A stretch of DNA of 6,108 nt, from contig USQH01000088.1 of the NCBI GenBank assembly GCA_900556765.1, forward strand, positions 1-6,108, in the 5' to 3' direction. The position numbers and the translations under genes are program-made. Below the pieces are notes generated by a model. The model ran no database searches, was not told the origin of the DNA, and saw only the letters and a program-made list of their open reading frames with translations. Of the stretch, positions 1 through 4,838 are shown in pieces. Every line of letters starts with the position of its first letter. Within the stretch, counting starts at the first letter, position 1. The DNA comes from an uncultured Oscillospiraceae bacterium (GTDB taxonomy: Bacteria; Bacillota; Clostridia; Oscillospirales; Acutalibacteraceae).

Positions 1-860
1 TGGTAAACTACCGTACCGAATCCCACCGTCCCGACCTTGACGTGATATGTGACGACGAACCGCAAAGCAACTCTTTTGCAGCAACGGTTTCGCCGACAAC
101 AGCGCCGGCATCTGAAATTGCACCACAGCCAAAAACGGCTGTATCGTACGAAGATGAGTCGCCGACCGAAACGGAGGTTAAGTCTGCAAAGACAGTATTT
201 GCACATGCCGCGCCCGAGGCCGCATTAGACGTCGCACCCGATACGGCACCTGTTCGGCACGATACCGAGAGCGTTGACCGCACTGACGCCGATACGGATG
301 ATATACGCGTTATCGGTGAGCTTTTTACCACATACATAATTGCCGAGCACGGCGACAGCGTCGTGTTTATCGACAAGCACGCCGCGCATGAGCGTATGCT
401 TTACGAGCAGATAAAACGCGACGAGCACGACGGTCAAATATTGCTTGAACCCGTTACCGTCCAGCTTTCAAAGGATGAATATACTTTTATTACCGATAAT
501 CTTGATATGATTGCACGCGTCGGCTTTGATATAGAGGATTTCGGCGCGTCATCGGTTATTGTAAGAGCCGTGCCGACACTGCTTGCCGGCGAAAATGTTG
601 CCGATCTCATACTGGAGATAGCAGGCGGTTTCTGCGAAAACAAGCAGTCGGTGGAAATCGAAAAGCTGGATTGGTTATACCATAATATCGCCTGCCGTGC
701 GGCTATAAAAGCGGGCAGCCGCTCCAACGCCGCCGAAATGACGGCGCTTGCCGAGCGAATAATCGGTCAGGATGACATCCGCTACTGTCCGCATGGGCGA
801 CCGGTTGCATTTGTCCTGACAAAAAAGGAGCTGGAGAAGCGGTTTGGACGCCTTGGATAA
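1..860 (+). CDS. mutL: DNA mismatch repair endonuclease MutL, C-terminal part (5' truncated by window edge)
   Basis: The reading frame is already open at the window edge (first whole codon at base 3), so the N-terminal GHKL ATPase domain lies outside. About 100 residues of acidic, Ala/Pro/Thr-rich linker come first, then the dimerisation and endonuclease domain from about base 300. All nuclease signatures are visible: DKHAAHERMLYE at 372-407 fits the DxHA(x2)E(x4)E metal-binding motif, IACRAAIKAG fits the ACR motif, CPHGRP lies at 786-803, and the protein ends EKRFGRLG, fitting the terminal FxR motif. In known MutL proteins of this class the domain nicks the new strand after MutS finds a mismatch, in organisms without MutH. 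The GTG at 42 is only an internal codon here, because the homologous frame runs upstream of it. The last 17 bases overlap miaA. Confidence 0.95.
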   Translation, partial: VNYRTESHRPDLDVICDDEPQSNSFAATVSPTTAPASEIAPQPKTAVSYEDESPTETEVKSAKTVFAHAAPEAALDVAPDTAPVRHDTESVDRTDADTDDIRVIGELFTTYIIAEHGDSVVFIDKHAAHERMLYEQIKRDEHDGQILLEPVTVQLSKDEYTFITDNLDMIARVGFDIEDFGASSVIVRAVPTLLAGENVADLILEIAGGFCENKQSVEIEKLDWLYHNIACRAAIKAGSRSNAAEMTALAERIIGQDDIRYCPHGRPVAFVLTKKELEKRFGRLG

Positions 861-1806
861 AAAAATACCGCTGCTTGCCGTTGTCGGTCCGACAGCGTCG
901 GGCAAGACGGCTCTCGGAGTTGCTCTTGCCGAGCTAATCGGCGGCGAAGTGGTATCCTGCGATTCAATGCAGCTTTACAGAGGAATGGATATTGCATCCG
1001 CGAAACCGACCGCCGATGAGATGCACGGTATTCCTCACCATATGATAAGCGTCAGCGATCCGAGCGAAAGCTATTCGGTCGCGCGTTATGTTGAGCAGGC
1101 ACGCGAGGTCATCAGCGATATATACAGTCGCGGAAAATATCCGGTGCTTGTCGGCGGAACGGGGCTTTACTATTCATCACTGGTAGACGGCATATCATTT
1201 GCCGAGCAGCCGGATAATGCGGAATTACGACGCAGGCTTTGCGACGAGGCGGAGCGGCTCGGAAACGAGCAAATGCTGGCGCGCCTTGCCGCTGTCGATC
1301 CCGACTACGCGGCTTCGCTTCATCCGAATAACCTGAAGCGCGTGTTGCGCGCGCTGGAGGTCTATGAACTGACAGGTGTCACAATGACCGAGCAATTACG
1401 CCGTTCGCGTGAGCGTCAGTCTGAGTATGATCTTACGGCAATAGGCATACGATTTGTCGACCGCGAACTGCTGTATGACCGAATTAATCGCCGCGTGGAT
1501 ATGATGCTGGCGGCGGGACTTGAGGAGGAGGCGCGGCTTGCGCTGGCAAGCGGTTACGCCACCGCGGCTCAGGCAATAGGACACAAGGAATTTGCACGTT
1601 TTTTTGCAGGAGAGTGTTCCCGTGAGGAAGCAATCGAATCGCTGAAAAGGGAGACACGCCGCTACGCAAAGCGGCAAATGACTTGGTTTTCTCGCGATCA
1701 ACGAATACATTGGATCGACGCCGATAAGCTTGACTTAAAAAAAATATTGGAAAAATCGATCAAAACTATGGAAATTTATGGGAAGTATGATATAATAGCC
1801 TTGTGA
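844..1806 (+). CDS. miaA: tRNA dimethylallyltransferase MiaA
   Basis: This enzyme transfers a dimethylallyl group from DMAPP to N6 of A37 in tRNAs reading UNN codons, the first step toward i6A/ms2i6A. The P-loop GPTASGKT is at residues 15-22. DSMQLYRGMDI at 40-50 carries the presumed catalytic Asp40, GGTGLY is at 104-109, and the C-terminal RRYAKRQMTWFSRD tRNA-contact motif is intact. The length of 320 residues is normal. I chose TTG 844 because GGAG at 833-836 lies 7 bases upstream; TTG 853, three codons later, is a weaker alternative. The gene overlaps mutL by 17 bases, implying translational coupling. The tail after the conserved domain is Lys/Ile-rich and more AT-rich, and it contains a candidate promoter for hfq. 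The mutL-miaA-hfq order is found in many bacteria. Confidence 0.96.
   Translation: MDALDKKIPLLAVVGPTASGKTALGVALAELIGGEVVSCDSMQLYRGMDIASAKPTADEMHGIPHHMISVSDPSESYSVARYVEQAREVISDIYSRGKYPVLVGGTGLYYSSLVDGISFAEQPDNAELRRRLCDEAERLGNEQMLARLAAVDPDYAASLHPNNLKRVLRALEVYELTGVTMTEQLRRSRERQSEYDLTAIGIRFVDRELLYDRINRRVDMMLAAGLEEEARLALASGYATAAQAIGHKEFARFFAGECSREEAIESLKRETRRYAKRQMTWFSRDQRIHWIDADKLDLKKILEKSIKTMEIYGKYDIIAL
1786..1796 (+). promoter_or_regulatory. Candidate extended -10 promoter for hfq (P1)
   Basis: TATGATATAAT matches the Gram-positive extended -10 pattern TRTGnTATAAT at every defined position. No good -35 hexamer is present at the right distance, which extended -10 promoters tolerate. It lies in the last codons of miaA, and a transcript would begin near 1803, about 105 bases before the hfq start. 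This is a sequence-pattern call only. Confidence 0.5.
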
Positions 1807-1869
1807 TGCCCAACTATTGGAAATCACTGAGGCTTGATATCCTTCCCGAGCTGTGGATATAAAGCATCA
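1804..1869 (+). promoter_or_regulatory. Possible structured 5' leader of hfq
   Basis: In a transcript starting at P1, TGATGC (1804-1809) can pair with GCATCA (1864-1869). Inside that, ATATCC (1837-1842) can pair with GGATAT (1855-1860) around a 12-base loop, and GCC 1808-1810 could alternatively pair with GGC 1831-1833. No T-run follows, so it is not an intrinsic terminator. The inner repeat overlaps the P2 promoter, so part of the symmetry may be coincidental. Some Hfq proteins bind their own mRNA leader; whether this one does is unknown. Confidence 0.25.
1834..1863 (+). promoter_or_regulatory. Candidate sigma-A promoter for hfq (P2)
   Basis: TTGATA (1834-1839) and TATAAA (1858-1863) each match the -35 and -10 consensus at five of six positions, with an 18-base spacer. 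Initiation would fall near 1870, giving a leader of about 40 bases that retains the strong hfq ribosome-binding site. With P1 upstream, hfq may be transcribed independently of mutL-miaA. Confidence 0.45.
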
Positions 1870-1908
1870 ATTCTTTTGATAACACAGCACGGAGAAGGAG
1901 AAATAAAA

Positions 1909-2208
1909 ATGGCATCTATCAATTTGCAAAACGTATTTTTGAACACCTCACGCAGAGAAAAAATTGAGGTGACAGTATTTTTGGTCAACGGATTTCAGAT
2001 AAAAGGAAAGGTGCTGTCATTTGACGGATTTACCGTTCTCATTGACAGCATGGGTAAGCAAAACCTTATCTATAAGCACGCTATTTCGACCATAATACCT
2101 ACGGTTAACATAAAATTTGCAAGCGAGGCTGCCGCCGCTGCTGCGGTGGAGATTGTTGCCGGAGCGGATGATGATGCCGCCCGTGCGGAGGACAGTGCCT
2201 CGGAATAA
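1909..2208 (+). CDS. hfq: RNA chaperone Hfq
   Basis: This is a 99-residue Sm-like protein that forms hexameric rings pairing small RNAs with mRNAs. The Sm1 region (residues 18-46, with VTVFLVNGFQIKGKVLSFDG) and the Sm2 motif YKHAIST (55-61) are both intact. Proximal-face uridine-binding residues are recognisable as Gln7, Phe41, Lys56 and His57. Arg15-Arg16 with Lys18 form a basic rim patch like the RRER of E. coli. After residue 70 comes an Ala-rich, then acidic, probably disordered tail ending ADDDAARAEDSASE, unlike the His/Ser/Asn-rich tail of enterobacterial Hfq. I chose ATG 1909 because GGAGAAGGAG (1891-1900) lies 8 bases upstream and homology begins there; the frame stays open further upstream to 1834, but without similarity. 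The gene follows miaA after a 102-base gap holding candidate promoters. Confidence 0.95.
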   Translation: MASINLQNVFLNTSRREKIEVTVFLVNGFQIKGKVLSFDGFTVLIDSMGKQNLIYKHAISTIIPTVNIKFASEAAAAAAVEIVAGADDDAARAEDSASE

Positions 2209-2227
2209 TAGTACAGAACAGGGGCTG

Positions 2228-2242
2228 ATGAAAGGCAAATGA
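2228..2242 (+). other. Possible four-codon upstream ORF overlapping the adaptor gene start
   Basis: ATG 2228 reads Met-Lys-Gly-Lys and stops with TGA 2240-2242, which overlaps the adaptor ATG (2239-2241) as ATGA. GGGG at 2221-2224 is only 3 bases from this ATG, a poor spacing, so translation is uncertain. If it is translated, termination-reinitiation could feed ribosomes to the next gene, whose own ribosome-binding site is weak. Confidence 0.2.
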
Positions 2243-3447
2243 ACGGAAAAATAGGAAAAATATTAGCTTCAGCGGTGGGACTGCTGATAATTGTGTATTT
2301 GCTATACCAGACCGTTTTTGCTTCGTACAGCTCCGTTAAAACAGAAACTGTCATACAGTATACCGCCGAGGAAATTATTAAATCCGAAGGTTACATAATT
2401 CGAGAGGAAACGCTGATCACATCGCCCGACGCATCGGACGGTGTGCTCAGCTATGCCATTTCCGACGGCAGTCGAGTTGCAAAGGGCGGCAAGGTTGCCG
2501 GAATCTATAAAAGCGAGCGCGAGGTCGAAATCAAGGCGCAAATCGCCGCATTGGACAAGCAGATTGAAAATCTGTCGGCGGTGTGCAGTATGGATATGAG
2601 CAATGTTACCGACATGAATCAGCTTAACCTGAACATCGGAACCAGTCTAAACGGCTTGCTTGACAGCGTGGAAGACGGTGATTACAGCGAGCTTGCGGCA
2701 AATTCGGACGATTATCTGACACTGCTGAATAAGCGACTGGTTGCTCTCGGCAAATCCACCGACTTTTCGTCCCGTTTGGAAAATTTGAAATCGCAGCGCA
2801 ACGATCTAAGCTCACAGCTCGGCACCGATATCGCGGTAATATCGGATAATGCCGGCTATTTCGTGTCGACGGTCGACGGATATGAAAATGTACTTACCGT
2901 TGACAGCATCGATACGCTAACCAAAAAGCAGCTTGAGGATGCAAAGCCTCAGACAATTGATATGACCAATGTTATCGGCAAAACGGTCAATAGCATTGAT
3001 TGGTACATTGCAACCAGCATGAGCTTTGAGGAATCGCTCAAGTTTGCCGAGGAGCAGAGCCTGACGGTGCGTTTGCCGCTCAGCACTGCGACCGAGGTGC
3101 CCGTTACGGTAAGCAAGATAAACCGTGATATTTCGTCCAATGAAGCCGTCGTTGTCTTTGGCTGCCGATATATGAGCAGTGAGCTTTCGCTTATCAGAAA
3201 CCAACCTATAACCATCGTGCTTAACAGTAACAACGGACTGTATGTGCCGAACGATGCGCTTCATATCAGCGACGACAAAAAGGGTGTTTATGTGAAAATC
3301 GGAAACACCATTAAGTTTAAACCGGTTGAAGTGATATACACAGGCAACGGCTTTGTCGTGTGCAAGAATACGACCGATGGGCTGCGGCTTTATGATGAAA
3401 TTGTGATAAAGGGGAAGGATCTGTATGACGGAAAGGTCGTTGAATAA
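2239..3447 (+). CDS. Single-pass HlyD/membrane-fusion-like adaptor protein
   Basis: The 402-residue product has a short cytoplasmic start, one membrane helix at about residues 8-28, and a large outside domain with membrane-fusion-protein architecture. A first half lipoyl-like barrel is at about 50-90 (GYIIREETLITSP, then DGSRVAKGGKVAGIY). A helical hairpin follows at about 91-198, the second barrel half at about 199-215 (ISDNAGYFVSTVDGYE), and beta-barrel and membrane-proximal domains to the end, including GLYVPNDAL at 333-341. HlyD/YknX-type proteins bridge a membrane pump to its substrate route, but no ABC or RND pump gene is seen here. In my knowledge of clostridial genomes a similar gene often sits beside yggS-sepF, which suggests an envelope or division role; that is inference. 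The start is ATG 2239 because no other in-frame start precedes the membrane helix. AAAGG at 2231-2235 is only 3 bases away, a weak site. The end overlaps yggS by 23 bases. Confidence 0.8.
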   Translation: MNGKIGKILASAVGLLIIVYLLYQTVFASYSSVKTETVIQYTAEEIIKSEGYIIREETLITSPDASDGVLSYAISDGSRVAKGGKVAGIYKSEREVEIKAQIAALDKQIENLSAVCSMDMSNVTDMNQLNLNIGTSLNGLLDSVEDGDYSELAANSDDYLTLLNKRLVALGKSTDFSSRLENLKSQRNDLSSQLGTDIAVISDNAGYFVSTVDGYENVLTVDSIDTLTKKQLEDAKPQTIDMTNVIGKTVNSIDWYIATSMSFEESLKFAEEQSLTVRLPLSTATEVPVTVSKINRDISSNEAVVVFGCRYMSSELSLIRNQPITIVLNSNNGLYVPNDALHISDDKKGVYVKIGNTIKFKPVEVIYTGNGFVVCKNTTDGLRLYDEIVIKGKDLYDGKVVE

Positions 3448-4186
3448 TACTGCCGAAACAGAGGAGAGCATTGCAGAGCGGTGCGCCGAATTTGACCGAA
3501 ACTACGCCGATGTTATGAACCGTATTGCGGCGGCAGCGGTGAAATCGGGGCGCAGGCCGGAGGATATATGCCTGCTCGCCGCGACAAAGACCATACCGGT
3601 CGAGGTAATAAATCACGCCATAGCCGGCGGTGTAACACTCATCGGTGAAAACAGGGTGCAGGAGCTGTGCTCTAAGTATGATGATTACGATAAATCGGCG
3701 GAGCGCCATTTGATAGGTCATTTGCAGACCAATAAGGTACGCAAGGTAATCGGTAAAGTAAGCATGATCGAATCGGTCGACTCTTTGCACCTCGCAAAGG
3801 AAATATCGCGCTGCAGCGAGGAGCAGGGCATAGTTACGGAAATACTGGTGGAAGTGAATATCGGCGGTGAGCAGTCAAAATCAGGCGTGATGCCTTACGA
3901 GACAGAGAAACTTTTGTCAGATATTTCCTGCTTTTCCGGGATTAAGGTCAAAGGATTAATGACTATTCCTCCGATATGTGATGAAAAAGAAAAAAATTGC
4001 GCTTATTTCGCACAAATGTACAATCTATTTGTTGACATTTCGCGCAAAAAAATAGATAATATTGATATGAGATATTTGTCTATGGGAATGTCAAATGATT
4101 TTGAGGACGCTATATTAAACGGCGCCAATATTGTCCGTGTCGGCACGCGTCTGTTCGGCAGTCGCTTTTATCCGAACCGGGCATAA
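3425..4186 (+). CDS. yggS: YggS/YlmE-family pyridoxal phosphate homeostasis protein
   Basis: This is a single-domain alanine-racemase-like TIM barrel that binds PLP without known catalytic activity; loss of family members disturbs vitamin B6 and amino- and keto-acid balance. The PLP lysine is Lys55 in LLAATKTIP. Further family motifs are GENRVQEL (74-81), HLIGHLQTNK (95-104), LSMGMSNDFEDAI and VRVGTRLFGSR near the C terminus, which forms the phosphate-binding end. The length of 253 residues is slightly above the usual 220-235 because of an acidic N-terminal extension of about 20 residues. ATG 3425 is preceded by GGGGAAGG at 3411-3418, a good ribosome-binding site, and overlaps the adaptor gene by 23 bases, so coupling is likely. 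The last third (about 3950-4100) is more AT-rich than the rest, but the conserved motifs there are intact. In Gram-positives this gene (ylmE) typically sits just before sepF. Confidence 0.93.
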   Translation: MTERSLNNTAETEESIAERCAEFDRNYADVMNRIAAAAVKSGRRPEDICLLAATKTIPVEVINHAIAGGVTLIGENRVQELCSKYDDYDKSAERHLIGHLQTNKVRKVIGKVSMIESVDSLHLAKEISRCSEEQGIVTEILVEVNIGGEQSKSGVMPYETEKLLSDISCFSGIKVKGLMTIPPICDEKEKNCAYFAQMYNLFVDISRKKIDNIDMRYLSMGMSNDFEDAILNGANIVRVGTRLFGSRFYPNRA

Positions 4187-4225
4187 TGAATTTTATTATT
4201 TTTATAATTTCGGGGGATTACTACT

Positions 4226-4687
4226 ATGGGAATTAAAGACAAGCTTTCCGGTTTTTTCAGAGCGCAGGACGACGAGTACGATGATTATGACATTGACGAT
4301 GGTTACGATAATTACGAAAGAGAGAGCGCTCCGCATCAGCCATACACGGCAGAGTCCCGTGAAATACCCGCACCGTCCGATCGCTCAAAGGTCGTGAATA
4401 TGCGCGGCTCGGCACAGCTTCAGGTCGTGCTGGTAAAGCCGGAACGGTTTGAGGACGCGCCGTCGGTCGCTGACCATTTGAATAATAAGCATACCGTAAT
4501 ACTTAATCTTGAAAATACGCAGCGTGATGTTCAGCGCCGCCTGATCGATTTCCTCAGCGGCGTGGCTTATGCCAATAACGGACAGGTCAAGCGCGTTGCG
4601 GCAAACACATTTATGATCACACCCTATAACGTCGATGTCGCAGGTGATATGTTCATGGACGACGTTGAAAAGGGCACCTACCGTTGA
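4226..4687 (+). CDS. sepF: Cell division protein SepF
   Basis: SepF polymerises into rings on the inner membrane face, binds the FtsZ C-terminal peptide and helps assemble the septum. The first 11 residues (MGIKDKLSGFF) form the membrane-binding amphipathic helix. An acidic Asp/Tyr-rich disordered linker runs to about residue 55. The conserved domain at about 60-140 has VVLVKPERFEDAPSVADHL, a VILNLEN strand, and the DVQRRLIDFLSGVAYANNG helix and turn, closing with NTFMITPYNVDV. The length of 153 residues is typical. ATG 4226 has GGGGGA (4212-4217) 8 bases upstream. The short gap after yggS is very AT-rich. Sequence directly after the stop is abnormal (see the 4688-4828 entry). Confidence 0.95.
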   Translation: MGIKDKLSGFFRAQDDEYDDYDIDDGYDNYERESAPHQPYTAESREIPAPSDRSKVVNMRGSAQLQVVLVKPERFEDAPSVADHLNNKHTVILNLENTQRDVQRRLIDFLSGVAYANNGQVKRVAANTFMITPYNVDVAGDMFMDDVEKGTYR

Positions 4688-4716
4688 AATATAATAAGAA
4701 TTTGACGATGATCGCG
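4685..4716 (+). repeat. Imperfect direct copy of the divIVA 5' end
   Basis: Bases 4685-4716 align with 4834-4863 with short gaps: TGAAA, TATAA, AGAAT, GAC and TCGCG occur in the same order in both, about 24 identical positions in 33 columns by hand. The second copy encodes the conserved DivIVA residues ENIKNKTFSR; the first begins at the sepF stop. The pair flanks the anomalous segment with an offset of about 149 bases. AT-richness inflates the match, so chance is not excluded. Confidence 0.35.
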
Positions 4717-4828
4717 TATGCCGATTGTAAAAATCGGCGTGCGCGACCTTTGTGCTTTAAATAATCGATGATGCTGCCTCTGGTGTTTAAAAACAGCTCC
4801 AGCCCCACTTTGTAATAGCCTACGGCAT
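4688..4828. other. Anomalous gap between sepF and divIVA
   Basis: No plus-strand gene fits here: all three frames hold repeated stops (for example 4695, 4728, 4762, 4769, 4788 and 4813). The ylmG and ylmH genes often found at this place are missing. The stretch instead holds a 15-bp hairpin, a 7-bp inverted repeat, a minus-strand piece resembling PyrF, and at its left edge a sequence similar to the divIVA 5' end. No T-box signature or terminator U-tract is visible. A chance TTGACG at 4702-4707 lacks a good -10 partner. An insertion or rearrangement scar is the simplest reading; a structured RNA or an assembly fault remain possible. Confidence 0.6.
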
Positions 4829-4832
4829 CGTC
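4704..4832. repeat. 7-bp inverted repeat bounding the PyrF-like insert
   Basis: GACGATG (4704-4710) is the exact reverse complement of CATCGTC (4826-4832). GATGATGC at 4767-4774 can also pair with GCATCGTC at 4825-4832 using one G-U pair, so the two pairings would be mutually exclusive in RNA. In DNA the outer pair resembles short terminal inverted repeats, but seven bases alone are weak evidence. Confidence 0.35.
4712..4746 (+). repeat. Long hairpin (15-bp inverted repeat)
   Basis: Bases 4712-4726 pair with 4732-4746 across a five-base loop (GTAAA). The inner seven pairs, GCCGATT with AATCGGC, are perfect, and the outer eight include two G-U pairs. The sequence after the hairpin (CCTTTGTGCTTTAAAT) has no continuous T-run, and neither does the minus-strand exit side, so it is not a convincing intrinsic terminator. 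It could be a repeat-element stem or part of an RNA structure. Confidence 0.6.
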
Positions 4833-4838
4833 CTGAAA
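4746..4838 (-). pseudogene. Short fragment resembling orotidine-5'-phosphate decarboxylase (PyrF)
   Basis: Read on the minus strand from 4838 down to 4746, the translation contains DDAVGYYKVGLELF and then IIDYLKHKG. PyrF proteins carry a KVGLELF segment on the second beta strand, followed 11-12 residues after the Phe by Leu-Lys and then Gly, just before the catalytic DLKxHDIPNT region. The spacing here fits exactly, although the usual Gly after LELF appears one residue late (LNTRG). Neither the PyrF N terminus nor the DLKxHD catalytic stretch is present. The frame stays open across neighbouring antisense sequence (4653-4904), but those parts are simply the complements of sepF and divIVA. It is therefore a remnant of about 30 codons, not a gene. 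The match was made from memory of the family and needs an alignment. Confidence 0.45.

Noticed and set aside
42..44. GTG 42 as the start of a separate protein
   Set aside because: The frame continues upstream to the window edge without a stop, and the product is the MutL C-terminal half.
1834..1908. Extended hfq start at 1834
   Set aside because: The added residues have no family similarity, and the strong ribosome-binding site at 1891-1900 marks ATG 1909 as the start.
3970..4005. A-rich tracts in yggS as a slippage or frameshift site
   Set aside because: The downstream motifs LSMGMSNDFEDAI and VRVGTRLFG continue in the same frame, so the gene is intact without any shift.
4187..4225. Promoter directly before sepF (TATAAT at 4203-4208)
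   Set aside because: There is no -35 or extended -10 element, and initiation would fall inside the ribosome-binding site. The gap is just AT-rich.
4712..4765. Intrinsic terminator after sepF
   Set aside because: The hairpin is strong, but neither strand shows a T-rich tract immediately after it.
4768..4815. Start at ATG 4768/4771 with a +1 frameshift near the TTG TAA at 4810-4815 into the divIVA frame
   Set aside because: It would rescue a start codon for divIVA, but there is no ribosome-binding site before 4768, and neither a slippery site in the right frame nor any stimulator is evident.
4688..4828. T-box leader controlling divIVA-ileS
   Set aside because: The conserved T-box antiterminator sequence (GGGTGGNACCGCG type) is absent, there is no following terminator, and the gap directly before ileS is only 23 bases.
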